Source of the DNA: Sporobacter sp963677825
GTDB taxonomy: Bacteria > Bacillota > Clostridia > Oscillospirales > Oscillospiraceae
Direction of reading: 5' to 3'
Assembly: GCA_963677825.2 (NCBI GenBank)
Contig: CAXXEF010000001.1
Coordinates: 2,108,001 to 2,172,000, forward strand
Length of the DNA: 64,000 nt
Under the pieces are notes generated by a model that saw only the letters and a program-made list of their open reading frames with translations, was not told the DNA's origin and ran no database searches. The position numbers were made by a program, and so were the translations under genes. Below are positions 1-7,455 of this stretch, piece by piece (positions within the stretch are counted from its first letter, which is position 1; the number at the start of each line of letters is the position of its first letter).

Positions 1-1
1 A

Positions 2-226
2 CAGGGCGGCAGGTGGACCTATGGCGAACTTCAAGCACAAGGCTTGGAGAAATTAGGAGCTACTCCTTTTGTCAGCGGTCGAGAGTGCGGCAAACGCCTT
101 GCTGATGGCTTGGCGGATGAATTGATGTCCCGTGATGGTTTAATCGTTGAATGGGGCGCCAAGCTCAATGCCGGCAAAGGTGTGAGGATGAGAATTGCGT
201 CAAAAGTAGTTGTGGAGTATAAGTAG
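2..226 (+). CDS. C-terminal fragment of unidentified protein (5' end outside window)
   Basis: The frame is open from base 2 to the TAG at 224-226, giving 74 residues with no start needed inside the window, so this is the end of a gene that begins upstream. The tail carries GATPFVSGRECGKRLADGL and ends VVVEYK. I do not recognise the family. The stop codon lies inside a long perfect palindrome, so the palindrome also forms the 3' end of this transcript. The surrounding small genes suggest an integrative element or prophage module. Confidence 0.5.
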   Translation, partial: QGGRWTYGELQAQGLEKLGATPFVSGRECGKRLADGLADELMSRDGLIVEWGAKLNAGKGVRMRIASKVVVEYK

Positions 227-270
227 TAAGAGTAGTGAGCACTACTCTTACTACTTATACTCCACAACTA
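207..270. repeat. Perfect 31-bp inverted repeat with 2-nt centre
   Basis: Bases 207-237 are the exact reverse complement of 240-270, separated only by AG. The left arm covers the last codons and stop of the upstream gene. No T-run follows, so it is not a classic intrinsic terminator, although an RNA hairpin here would be extremely stable. It could be a cruciform, a protein-binding site or a transfer or replication signal of the element. Confidence 0.9.
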
Positions 271-296
271 CCCACCCTGAAAGGAGTTGAAAAACT

Positions 297-536
297 ATGA
301 GTGATTTTGGATATTGCGGGGCCTGGTCAGACGAACTGAAAGAGGCGGAGCGTCAGCGTTACCGGGCCTACTGCAAGGTGCGTTGCTTGGAGGCTAGTCT
401 TGATCGTACAGACTGGAGCGAATTTGAGGCTGTTATGGCTGAGCTGGAGTTGGCTAGGGCAGAAGGACACAAAGCTGGAATTAAAGTGATCCAATTAAGG
501 GCCGCTTGGTCAGCCAAAGAACATTACCCACACTGA
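297..536 (+). CDS. Small hypothetical protein of the mobile element
   Basis: This 79-residue gene starts at an ATG preceded by AAGGAG at 281-286, ten bases upstream. The protein is charged and mostly helical, with the segment EAERQRYRAYCKVRCLEA and two cysteines. I recognise no domain. It lies between the palindrome and further small genes in the same direction, as is usual for accessory genes of Clostridial integrative elements. The coding call rests on the ribosome binding site and context. Confidence 0.5.
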   Translation: MSDFGYCGAWSDELKEAERQRYRAYCKVRCLEASLDRTDWSEFEAVMAELELARAEGHKAGIKVIQLRAAWSAKEHYPH

Positions 537-731
537 AAAATATCATCCTTAGTGTGCATAAGTGCGCACATAAAAAGGGGAGAAAAGTGGTTACTTTAAC
601 TGCCGAAAAGTGCCACCAAAAAAAGGGCATAAAAGTGCCGCTCCCGTGCTGCCAACACGAGAGCGGCAGACCGGCCCAGAGGCCGACCTAAGACACCCTC
701 ATTATGAGGGGTATAGAAAGGGTTGTCAAAC

Positions 732-986
732 ATGAATGAAGAAAAATTGGCTATATTGGAGCATGAGATTACGGTGTTGTCAGAGCTATTACGCACCACT
801 ACACATGGCCATTTCTCAACTACCCTTGCAGGAGCGCGGCAAGAGAGTAAACGCGGAGACGAACAGGAGGGATCTTACTGGTGGTTGCAAAACCATTATA
901 TCCAGGCATCTGCAGCTATCTGGGCGGCGTCCGTTATTGCGGACAACATGGATAGAATGTTTTGTGAAGAGGTGGCAGGGGTATGA
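732..986 (+). CDS. Small hypothetical protein of the mobile element
   Basis: An 84-residue protein read from ATG 732, with AAAGGG at 717-722 as ribosome binding site; a TTG at 723 is a weaker alternative. It begins MNEEKLAILEHEITVL and is probably helical. The stop codon overlaps the start of the next gene (ATGA at 983-986), which supports translational coupling and the reality of both genes. The overlapping reading frame from 736 has no such coupling and is left out. No family is recognised. Confidence 0.5.
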   Translation: MNEEKLAILEHEITVLSELLRTTTHGHFSTTLAGARQESKRGDEQEGSYWWLQNHYIQASAAIWAASVIADNMDRMFCEEVAGV

Positions 987-1147
987 AAATTACTCTTGCA
1001 TATTTGGACGGGGTGGAGGACGAACGGGCGAATAAAGCCGCCGAGGCCCTCAAACAGTTACTTCCTTCTGCAAAAGTGAAAAGAAGTGACCGCTATGCCC
1101 CCTATAAACACGTCTATTTCACCATTAGAAAACCCATAAAGCCTTGA
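983..1147 (+). CDS. Small 54-residue hypothetical protein
   Basis: A short gene starting in the ATGA overlap with its upstream neighbour. The protein begins MKITLAYLDGVEDERANKAA and ends with a basic stretch, YKHVYFTIRKPIKP. Small proteins of this look are frequent in Clostridial integrative elements and prophages, but I cannot assign a function. Immediately after its stop comes a well-formed promoter, so it is probably the last gene of its transcript. Confidence 0.5.
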   Translation: MKITLAYLDGVEDERANKAAEALKQLLPSAKVKRSDRYAPYKHVYFTIRKPIKP

Positions 1148-1164
1148 AATACAAGGGTTTTCGC

Positions 1165-1193
1165 TTGACCACCCCCCTATAGCATGGTAAAAT
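1165..1193 (+). promoter_or_regulatory. Sigma-A-type promoter
   Basis: TTGACC at 1165-1170 and TAAAAT at 1188-1193 are separated by 17 bases, close to the consensus. The promoter faces the gene starting at 1308 and is followed by a leader containing a terminator-like hairpin. Confidence 0.65.
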
Positions 1194-1236
1194 GTAATAA
1201 AATAGGTACAAGTACCGCCCGAAAGGGTTAGCCAAT

Positions 1237-1278
1237 AAGGCATGGGAACAGTTTGGACGCTGTTTCCGTGCCTTTTTT
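1237..1278 (+). terminator. Intrinsic terminator in the leader (possible attenuator)
   Basis: A 15-bp stem with two G-U pairs (1237-1251 with 1260-1274) and an 8-base loop is followed by six T residues. It lies about 45 bases downstream of the 1165 promoter and 30 bases before the gene at 1308. It would therefore stop most transcription unless relieved, which makes attenuation or antitermination likely. Confidence 0.7.
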
Positions 1279-1307
1279 ATTTTGAATACGGGTAAGAAGG
1301 TGAGCAT

Positions 1308-1526
1308 ATGGCAAGGCGAAAAAGTTTGAAGCTGTCAAACCCTACTGAGGTACGCCGGGCACTGTCCAGGGTGGCTAATATGGTATTCAATAGCGAGTTG
1401 GCATCAAAAGACGCTACCGCTATCATGTACGCCTGTAACATCATCCTGTCTGCCATACGAGTAGACGAGCAAGAGCGCCGGCTCAATGAGCTTGAGCGCG
1501 TACTAAGAGAGCGGGGCAGCATATGA
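1308..1526 (+). CDS. Small element-encoded hypothetical protein
   Basis: A 72-residue protein with AAGGTGAG just upstream of ATG 1308. The sequence begins MARRKSLKLSNPTEVRRAL and is basic at the N-terminus, then helical, ending in an arginine- and glutamate-rich helix. Proteins of this appearance are common in prophage and conjugative-element modules of Clostridia, next to sigma-like regulators, as here. Its stop overlaps the next start by four bases. Function unknown. Confidence 0.6.
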   Translation: MARRKSLKLSNPTEVRRALSRVANMVFNSELASKDATAIMYACNIILSAIRVDEQERRLNELERVLRERGSI

Positions 1527-1717
1527 CCTATATAAACCGACGCCTTGATAAGCTGGAGGTTATCGCAGAGTGTAGCAAGCATAACGTGGCAATCGTTGAG
1601 CAAATACCGACAGGCTATATATTCCTCGGTGTGGAGTATTCGCCTAGTGAGCTGGAGCGAGTGCTCAAGGCCCGCGATGTAACCACCGTTATTGTCAATG
1701 ACGTACCGCGGAGCTAA
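1523..1717 (+). CDS. Small hypothetical protein
   Basis: A 64-residue protein that begins in an ATGA overlap with the gene before it, indicating translational coupling. It starts MTYINRRLDKLEVIAEC and contains a short predicted strand region, VAIVEQIPTGYIFLGVEY. No recognised domain. It sits three bases before the sigma-like factor gene, so all three are probably one transcript. Confidence 0.55.
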   Translation: MTYINRRLDKLEVIAECSKHNVAIVEQIPTGYIFLGVEYSPSELERVLKARDVTTVIVNDVPRS

Positions 1718-1720
1718 CCG

Positions 1721-2536
1721 ATGACAGGGCAGGGGGTGTTGTGCGTGACCAATGAGGAGCTTGTGGCCGCTGTGCAAGCAGGGGACGATTCAATGATGAC
1801 TACGCTATGGGAGCAAGTGGTGCGCTTCGTGGCGTGGCACGCAAGTCACTGGGCTTGCACCTGGGAAGGCTACGCTGGGGTGACTTGTGAGGACCTTTGC
1901 CAGGTCGGTTACTTTGCCCTTGTGGATGCTGTGCAAACATATGATCCGGAGCAGGGGGCGCGATTCACCACCTGGCTGGCTGTCTACTTGAAGCGGGAGT
2001 TTATAAAGGCTCTAGGCCGGCGAACATCGCGCCAAAGCAGTGAACCGCTCAATCATGCTTGCAGCCTGGATGCACCAACAAAGAGTGCAGACGGAGACGG
2101 CAAGGCAATTGCTTTGGCGGACACGATAGCAGACAGCATATCCCCCTATGATGAAGCGGAGAGGGAGATCTACTGCGGACAGCTCCGGGAGGCTCTTAGC
2201 AATGAGCTTGATAATCTGCCCACGGATCAGCGGGAAACGCTTGAGCGGCGCTACTACCATGAGCAGACCCTTGAGGATGTGGCAAGCCAAATGGAGACGC
2301 ACAGATCCACGGCGCAGCAGCGCGAGAAAACAGCATTGCGGCAGCTGCGGCGGTCCACTAAGCTTGCTCAGTTCATAGACGCTCAAACAGACTTCTACTT
2401 ACACATTGGTGTGCGTCGGTACCATGACACCTCCACAAGTGCGGTGGAGAGCCTAGTGTTGAGGCGAGAACGATTGAGAGCGCGAGAACAGATAACTCAA
2501 AATGATTGGGAGGTTATGCCCTATGAATTGGATTGA
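1721..2536 (+). CDS. RNA polymerase sigma-70 family factor of the mobile element
   Basis: A 271-residue protein with a sigma region 2 segment at about residues 57-98 (EDLCQVGYFALVDAV, then YDPEQGARFTTWL) and a region 4 helix-turn-helix at about 164-211 (LPTDQRETLERRYYHEQTL, DVASQ). The two regions give it the layout of a compact sigma factor. GGAG at 1710-1713 supports ATG 1721; a GTG at 1745 with AGGGGG upstream would give the more typical N-terminus VTNEELVAAVQAGD. It probably directs transcription of genes of the element. A tail of about 50 residues beyond region 4 is unexplained. Confidence 0.8.
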   Translation: MTGQGVLCVTNEELVAAVQAGDDSMMTTLWEQVVRFVAWHASHWACTWEGYAGVTCEDLCQVGYFALVDAVQTYDPEQGARFTTWLAVYLKREFIKALGRRTSRQSSEPLNHACSLDAPTKSADGDGKAIALADTIADSISPYDEAEREIYCGQLREALSNELDNLPTDQRETLERRYYHEQTLEDVASQMETHRSTAQQREKTALRQLRRSTKLAQFIDAQTDFYLHIGVRRYHDTSTSAVESLVLRRERLRAREQITQNDWEVMPYELD

Positions 2537-2897
2537 AGAAGCAAAAGAAAAACTAAATCGGTTTGATGAAAAGAAACGCCTCGTTGTAAGTGCTGGCAAT
2601 GAACTAGCCCAGCTTGAAGCCAATGAGGAGTTGACAGCTGAGCAGCTTAGCCGGTGTGATTATCTACGTGGAGTTATCCGAAGCGCGAAATGGTGGGTCC
2701 AGTATGTACATAGCGGGATGGCTATGTTGGATGAGGAGGAGCGCCTTGTGCTGGAGCGCTTCTATATCTATCCCAGGAAAGGTAATCTGGATCTTCTATG
2801 CTACGAGCTTGACCGGCAGAAATCCGTTGTATACGTGCGCCGAGACAAAGCGCTGCACCATTTCACACTGGCGATGTTCGGCGTAATCGAAACGTGA
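2523..2897 (+). CDS. ArpU/RinA-like phage-type transcriptional regulator
   Basis: A 124-residue protein started at ATG 2523 with GGAGG at 2509-2513. The C-terminal half (LDEEERLVLERFYIYPR, then VYVRRDKALHHFTLAMFG) has the sigma-region-4-like pattern of phage late regulators of the ArpU/RinA/DUF1492 type. It follows the sigma-like gene and overlaps its end. In phages such proteins switch on late or packaging genes; here the likely targets would be genes of the integrative element. The family assignment is from sequence pattern only. Confidence 0.6.
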   Translation: MNWIEEAKEKLNRFDEKKRLVVSAGNELAQLEANEELTAEQLSRCDYLRGVIRSAKWWVQYVHSGMAMLDEEERLVLERFYIYPRKGNLDLLCYELDRQKSVVYVRRDKALHHFTLAMFGVIET

Positions 2898-2973
2898 TCT
2901 AAGAGTAAACGCTGCCTTATGCGGCGCTAATATATAAAGCTAACAAATTCACAAAACGAAAGGAATTTAAATC

Positions 2974-3633
2974 ATGACAAACAATCAACTTTACATCAAC
3001 GAGTGCATCCAGACCATTTTTGGTAAGCTGAGGACCTATGACAAAGCCGTGAAGTTATGGGGCGAGAAGAAAGAGGAGATTATTCACTCACCCCTGTGGA
3101 GCCAGGAGGAAATGGAACGGCGGACCAGTGCAGCTACCGCTGAGCTTCGGGAAGCTGCCCAGCGCTTTTATGACGCCATAGCCAAAGAGCTTGAAAGCAT
3201 AAAGCAAACGGCTATCGTCATGGAGAATGAGTTTGTGCTTTCTTCAGAGCTTAGTGCTGCCATTGCCATGGTCTGCTCGGTAGGCGCTGATCTGCCCTAT
3301 GAAACCAGGCACAACCTCGTCCAAACCTTTGTGGGTCAGAAGCAAGCGCTCATTGCACTGATCTCAATCATGGAGGTCAAGGGCGTTGATGTTCAGGAAG
3401 CTAAATCCTATATTTTCAAAGCTGAATACCGCTGTGAGGAGCTTGACAATCTGGCTTATCAAATTGTCGCGCAGGCTGGCATTAACGTCGGTGTGGTCAT
3501 CAATTTTGTGCGTGAGCTAGAGAAGTTTGCAGAGCTAATGGGCGTTGAGTTGAGTAACAAGTTTGTGAGTGAGAACGAATCAGCCTATATGAGCGCCCGC
3601 CTCCGGGAGAGCTTTGGATTGCCAGTAAATTAA
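2974..3633 (+). CDS. Hypothetical helical protein
   Basis: A 219-residue protein with GAAAGGAA upstream of its ATG. It is rich in helix-forming and charged residues and looks largely alpha-helical, possibly with coiled-coil segments (residues 20-75 and 120-190). No catalytic motif is visible. It is the last gene before an intrinsic terminator and the kinase cassette. I do not recognise the family. Confidence 0.55.
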   Translation: MTNNQLYINECIQTIFGKLRTYDKAVKLWGEKKEEIIHSPLWSQEEMERRTSAATAELREAAQRFYDAIAKELESIKQTAIVMENEFVLSSELSAAIAMVCSVGADLPYETRHNLVQTFVGQKQALIALISIMEVKGVDVQEAKSYIFKAEYRCEELDNLAYQIVAQAGINVGVVINFVRELEKFAELMGVELSNKFVSENESAYMSARLRESFGLPVN

Positions 3634-3647
3634 TAATCGCAGAAAGA

Positions 3648-3690
3648 CAGCTCGGGGATTAGCCATAACGCCAATTCTCGGGCTGTTTTT
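3648..3690 (+). terminator. Intrinsic terminator
   Basis: An 11-bp stem with several G-U pairs (3648-3658 with 3675-3685) is followed by TTTTT. It closes the transcript of the gene at 2974-3633 and separates it from the nuclease-kinase cassette. Confidence 0.6.
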
Positions 3691-3851
3691 GTAGTAAAAT
3701 GTTGACATATGTAGATAATGTTGCTATTCTGTTTGCAGGTTGTTTTTGGATTATTTCTGTGTAGTACGATTTATTTTGATTGAATTTTCGCGTGACCGAT
3801 GATAACATTTCAGTCATAAATGCATCTTGAGAAAAGGTTGAAGGTGATTGA

Positions 3852-4328
3852 ATGTTTGAAAACGAACACAACCTAGTTTGCAGTTTTATTGATTGCCTTG
3901 AACAGATACCCACGCCGTGGGGTAATGTTAAATTTGGAACAGAATTTAACTATCAACGAGGAAAAACGGACCTTGTTGCCGTTTCTGATACGGGCAATGT
4001 GATCGCTTTTGAAGCAAAACTAAAGAAGTGGAAAATTGCCTTGCAGCAAGCTTATAGAAATACTTGCTTTGCTGATTTATCGTATGTGCTGCTACCAATG
4101 GATAGCATCCAAGTGGCGTTGAACTCTCAGTCAGAGTTCTCAAAGAGAGGCGTAGGGCTATGTTATATCACAGATGAGAACGAGATATGTGTTGTTTATG
4201 AAGCTCAGCCTTCGGATCCGCTGCAACCTTGGCTTAGAGATAAAGCACTATCTTTTGTAGACGAAATGGGTGTTGTTGATGACGATCGAGTTCGAAGCAG
4301 TTGCCAAGAAAATATGTCTAGAGCATAA
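3852..4328 (+). CDS. PD-(D/E)XK nuclease-like protein
   Basis: A 158-residue protein with the core arrangement of restriction-endonuclease-like folds: Glu31 in FGTEFNY, Asp40 in GKTDLVAV, then E54-x-K56 in IAFEAKLKKW and a following QQAYRN helix. This matches the layout acid...D...ExK...QA(Y). It probably cleaves or nicks nucleic acid, though the fold could also serve only for binding. The kinase gene starts inside its 3' end, so the two are translationally linked. It is AT-rich and resembles cargo of a mobile element. The likely role is defence. Confidence 0.6.
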   Translation: MFENEHNLVCSFIDCLEQIPTPWGNVKFGTEFNYQRGKTDLVAVSDTGNVIAFEAKLKKWKIALQQAYRNTCFADLSYVLLPMDSIQVALNSQSEFSKRGVGLCYITDENEICVVYEAQPSDPLQPWLRDKALSFVDEMGVVDDDRVRSSCQENMSRA

Positions 4329-5130
4329 GCTAACCTTCGTTGATTTCGCAGGAGCAGGTGCGTTTAAAGAAACATTTCATGCAACAGATGGAGCTAGTGA
4401 ACTTGCACTTAAAGTCTTTAAGCCTGGGTTTTCACAGGAACGAACTGAGCGCGAAATCAGCGCTATGTTAGTATGCGACCATCCGAATATTGGGAAGCTT
4501 AATCACGTATCAATTCAAAGTCATGACGGAAAAGACTATCTCTTTACAATCGAAGAATTCTGTCTAGGCGGGACACTATCAGACAAGATCGCAGATCAGT
4601 TATTGGAGAAGGCGCGCGTGACGGAGTTAGCTATTCCGCTGATATCTGCTGTTGAGCATATAGCTTCTCATGGCTTGGTTCATAGAGATTTGAAGCCTGA
4701 TAACATTATGTTTCGAGCTGACAGAAAAAGCCCCGTAATTGTCGATTTTGGAATCGTTAGAGACTTGAATAGCGAATCCTTGACGAAGAATTGGCTAATG
4801 CAGGGGCCAGGATCACCCTACTATGCTGCACCAGAGCAACTAAATAATCAGAAGGACCTAATAGATTGGAGAACTGATCAGTTTTCGCTCGGCGTTGTGT
4901 TAGCAATTTGCGCCTTCGGAGATCATCCGTACTGTAGAACAGGGGATAATATGGGTGACGTTGTGAACAGAGTGATGGCTAAAGAAAGCTCAAGTGAGCA
5001 ATTTCAGCAAAACTGTGTTAAACATGGGCTTGAGCCACTAATGAAAATGGTCCAACCTTGGCCAATAAGGAGATATCGCACTGCATCTGATCTTCTTAGC
5101 GCCTGGATGACAGAAGGGGAGGATAATTAA
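4279..5130 (+). CDS. Ser/Thr protein kinase (Hanks type), soluble
   Basis: A 283-residue kinase domain without membrane segment or sensor. The motifs are complete: glycine-rich loop GAGAFKE (25-31), ATP-binding Lys45 in ALKVF, Glu59, catalytic loop HRDLKPDN (135-142), DFG (156-158) and APEQ (184-187). GGGTG upstream supports ATG 4279; GTG 4270 is an alternative. It overlaps the nuclease-like gene by 50 bases and shares one base with the next gene, so the three form one unit. Stand-alone kinases of this kind occur in phage-defence loci, which is the role I infer; the substrate is unknown. Confidence 0.8.
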   Translation: MTIEFEAVAKKICLEHKLTFVDFAGAGAFKETFHATDGASELALKVFKPGFSQERTEREISAMLVCDHPNIGKLNHVSIQSHDGKDYLFTIEEFCLGGTLSDKIADQLLEKARVTELAIPLISAVEHIASHGLVHRDLKPDNIMFRADRKSPVIVDFGIVRDLNSESLTKNWLMQGPGSPYYAAPEQLNNQKDLIDWRTDQFSLGVVLAICAFGDHPYCRTGDNMGDVVNRVMAKESSSEQFQQNCVKHGLEPLMKMVQPWPIRRYRTASDLLSAWMTEGEDN

Positions 5131-6263
5131 TGGGTTCATACCATCAAATGGGGCACCATTCCGAAAACCTACTTACGTTACCAGAACTCAGTGGATATGA
5201 AGGGGCTATTATAAGCCCGGTAAACTACTCTGAAGCAGAGGTTATTGAGCAAATCAAGCTTGTTGACGACCGTAGCTTCAGATTTTTATTTGATCCACAG
5301 CTGTATTGTCCGCAAACTGAACGCGACAAATTAAGAGAATGGTCGTATTTCCCTAATGATGTTGAAACTGCTGATTTATCGGATATTCGCTGGTGGAATG
5401 CGCTAACTGACCAGTTGCTTTTAACAATAGGTAAGCTAGATACCTGCTGTGTTTGCAGTCCTGCTATGGCTCCAAATACGTATAGTACTGAATACTATAC
5501 CCTGTCAATAGATGTTTGTAATTATTTGTATGACAGGATTGAAAACCCTGAGGAGAAAGTTTATCAAACTCTAGTGGCAGACTTGTCTGACCTAGCTGTC
5601 TCCAAAAACATGAATGAGATTGCATCAATAGCGTCAAGAACAAAAGCTAAGAAAATCTATATGATTTTTGTTAATAACACGACACCTAGGCGAGAACTGG
5701 CTAATACGGATGAGCTTAAAGGTGCTATGAAGCTGATAAGTTTGTTAGAAAACGCGGGGCTGGAAGTTCTCGTTGGGTTCTGTTCATCGGACGTGCTACT
5801 GTGGAAAGCGGCTGGTGCTAGTTCTTGCGCAACGGGAAAATACTTCAACTTGAGAAGGTATACAAGTTCGAGGTTTGATGAACCAACTGCTTCTGGAGGT
5901 GGGCAACTTCCATACTGGCTAGAGGAATCTTTAGTTGCCTTTTTAAGAGAATCGGATGTGGTCAGATTACAGAATGCAGGACTTATACAGGATGCTTCAA
6001 ATCCTTTTAGCGCCGAAATAATTACCAAAATTGAGACGGGTGCCGCATGGTTAGGGCTTAGCTGGAGACATTATTTATTTGCCTTTGCGGATATTGAAAA
6101 TCGTCTTAGCACAGGTGAGCTTAATTGTAGTGAACTTTTAAAGCAAGCCGAAGCAAAATGGATAAGCATTGAAGATAAGAGTATATTCATGGAAGAAGCT
6201 CGAAACGACGGATCGTGGATAAGAGCTTGGCGCCGGGCACTGATTGAATATGACGCTTTATAG
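5130..6263 (+). CDS. Unidentified protein, third member of nuclease-kinase cassette
   Basis: A 377-residue protein whose ATG shares its A with the stop of the kinase gene. Alternating strand and helix segments, for example IISPVNYSEAEVIEQIK, KKIYMIFVNNT and AGLEVLVGFCSS, suggest an alpha/beta barrel or related fold. It has several cysteines (LDTCCVCSP) and the distinctive stretch ASSCATGKYFNLRRYTSSRF. No transmembrane segment. I do not recognise the family. Its tight coupling to the kinase suggests that it is the kinase's effector or target. Confidence 0.6.
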   Translation: MGSYHQMGHHSENLLTLPELSGYEGAIISPVNYSEAEVIEQIKLVDDRSFRFLFDPQLYCPQTERDKLREWSYFPNDVETADLSDIRWWNALTDQLLLTIGKLDTCCVCSPAMAPNTYSTEYYTLSIDVCNYLYDRIENPEEKVYQTLVADLSDLAVSKNMNEIASIASRTKAKKIYMIFVNNTTPRRELANTDELKGAMKLISLLENAGLEVLVGFCSSDVLLWKAAGASSCATGKYFNLRRYTSSRFDEPTASGGGQLPYWLEESLVAFLRESDVVRLQNAGLIQDASNPFSAEIITKIETGAAWLGLSWRHYLFAFADIENRLSTGELNCSELLKQAEAKWISIEDKSIFMEEARNDGSWIRAWRRALIEYDAL

Positions 6264-6282
6264 GAAGCGTATCAATATAATG

Positions 6283-6314
6283 GCAGCCCTCAAAGTTAGT
6301 CCTTTGAGGGCTGC
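6283..6314. terminator. Bidirectional intrinsic terminator
   Basis: A perfect 13-bp stem (6283-6295 with 6302-6314) lies between the convergent genes ending at 6263 and 6319. It probably ends transcription from both sides, although the flanking T-runs are short. Confidence 0.6.
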
Positions 6315-6318
6315 TGGC

Positions 6319-6567
6319 TTATCGCTTTTCCGGTACTGGTCTAATCTGTCCCTTGGTGTATTCAACTTTTGGGGAAGTAGTGCCGGCAGCTAAAAACTCC
6401 AGCACCCGGTCAACATCCACTAGCTTTTTGCGTCCGACCTCTACCACCGGTATCTGGTTGGTATGGATGATATGCCGGATGTAATTTATCCTCACTTCTG
6501 TGTCGGGATCCTGGGCTTTAATTTCGGCCATAACCCCTGCTGCTGTCCTCATTCTTGGTAATGCCAT
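6319..6567 (-). CDS. Excisionase-like DNA-binding protein
   Basis: An 82-residue protein begun at ATG 6567 with GGAG seven bases upstream. It resembles small helix-turn-helix excisionase-type proteins: EVRINYIRHIIHTNQIPVVE, then GRKKLVDVDRVLEFLA, where a lysine-rich wing precedes the final helix. Such proteins direct excision or regulate integrative elements. Just upstream lies a TCCCC-N5-GGGGA-type palindrome like those before the gene at 7189-7389, which suggests shared control. Confidence 0.6.
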   Translation of the reverse strand: MALPRMRTAAGVMAEIKAQDPDTEVRINYIRHIIHTNQIPVVEVGRKKLVDVDRVLEFLAAGTTSPKVEYTKGQIRPVPEKR

Positions 6568-6590
6568 TGTATAACTCCGTATTAGAATAT

Positions 6591-6606
6591 TTCCCCCTGT
6601 GAGGGA
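6591..6606. promoter_or_regulatory. Candidate palindromic operator (site 1)
   Basis: TTCCCCCTGTGAGGGA reads as an imperfect inverted repeat of TCCCT around a short centre, preceded by ATAT. It lies just upstream of the minus-strand gene at 6319-6567 and resembles two further sites at 7413 and 7456. Confidence 0.45.
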
Positions 6607-6694
6607 TGTGGTGAGTATACCAAATAGCGGGGACGAAAGCATAGGCTTGCCATCCTATCACCATGGTTGTATGATTGTACCGAGGAGAGAACAA

Positions 6695-6892
6695 ATGACG
6701 GATGAAGAAAAAGCGAAAGAGCGTTTTGTAGCTCATGGCGGGGTTAATCTGGGGAAAGCCCAATGCATAAGCTGTGCTTATTTTGACTTGACTAACTTTT
6801 TCTGTTTAAAACTGAGTAGAAAAGAAGCGGCTAAATACATGAGTAATAATGAACTTTGTCCTTTCCGACTAAATGGAAGTGATCTAGTATGA
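6695..6892 (+). CDS. Small four-cysteine protein
   Basis: A 65-residue protein started at ATG 6695 with GAGGAGA at 6682-6688. It contains CISC, FFC and ELCPF, a spacing compatible with a small zinc ribbon or other metal site. It overlaps the next gene by four bases. Function unknown; the position between the two excisionase-like genes suggests an accessory gene of the mobile element. Confidence 0.5.
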   Translation: MTDEEKAKERFVAHGGVNLGKAQCISCAYFDLTNFFCLKLSRKEAAKYMSNNELCPFRLNGSDLV

Positions 6893-7128
6893 AAAATATT
6901 GCCTCTTTATTTACTTTGGAAATGAAAGAAGCGATTAAGGCTCAGTTAAACATCGAGTTATCCGATGAGCACGACTTTTCGGACGAGGAGCTGGAGAATT
7001 TATTCTATCGCATTATAGATGAGTTCCCCTTTGAGTATGCTGATGATGAGTATGGCGGGCCGTTGGGGCTAACTCGCGTTATGGAGGATATGATCGACGT
7101 TTTTGTTAAAAACAAGCTCCCGTATTAA
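6889..7128 (+). CDS. Small acidic hypothetical protein
   Basis: A 79-residue, strongly acidic protein (DEHDFSDEELENLFYRIIDE, then EYADDEYGG) translated from an ATGA overlap with the gene before it. Acidic proteins of this size on mobile elements sometimes mimic DNA or inhibit a defence or restriction protein, but nothing beyond composition supports that here. No family recognised. Confidence 0.5.
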   Translation: MKNIASLFTLEMKEAIKAQLNIELSDEHDFSDEELENLFYRIIDEFPFEYADDEYGGPLGLTRVMEDMIDVFVKNKLPY

Positions 7129-7188
7129 ACCAGGGTATATGGATGAAATAAACAAAAGAAAATGAGTGGTAGAAGCCTAAACACTTCG

Positions 7189-7389
7189 CTATAATACTCG
7201 CCCCCGTTCCTCCAACCAGGCCAATGCCTCCTCGCGCTTTATACGGATCCGTCCATGTTCCGAAGTGCGAAAGCAGGGGAAGCCCTCGGCATGGACTAGC
7301 TCGTATATCCGGGTGCGGCTGATCTTCACGTAAGCCATGAAGGATTGAACAGTGTCGATCGTGACCGGTGCAGTAAATGTGTTGTTCAT
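7189..7389 (-). CDS. Excisionase/MerR-type HTH protein
   Basis: A 66-residue protein with the pattern of excisionase-family winged helices: VKISRTRIYELVHAEGFPCF followed by GRIRIKREEALAWLEERG. The tyrosine-isoleucine-leucine recognition helix and the arginine-rich wing are typical. It lies about 180 bases from the ssrA-like att fragment, where excision functions are usually encoded, and has two palindromic operator candidates in its promoter region. No integrase gene is in the window; it may lie upstream of base 1. Confidence 0.7.
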   Translation of the reverse strand: MNNTFTAPVTIDTVQSFMAYVKISRTRIYELVHAEGFPCFRTSEHGRIRIKREEALAWLEERGRVL

Positions 7390-7412
7390 GAGTATAAACC
7401 TCGTTGATATAT

Positions 7413-7426
7413 TTCCCTAAAAGGGA
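7413..7426. promoter_or_regulatory. Candidate palindromic operator (site 2)
   Basis: TTCCCTAAAAGGGA, preceded by ATAT, is an inverted repeat 24 bases upstream of the minus-strand excisionase-like gene. It matches the core of site 3. Confidence 0.55.
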
Positions 7427-7455
7427 TAATGAGAGCATATCATTTTTCCCTTATA

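Noticed and set aside
587..691. Short 34-residue frame with several cysteines
   Set aside because: Recalls small zinc-binding proteins of phages (Com type), but the cysteine spacing is irregular and the start lies only four bases from the AGGGGAG-like site. Support is too weak to list it.
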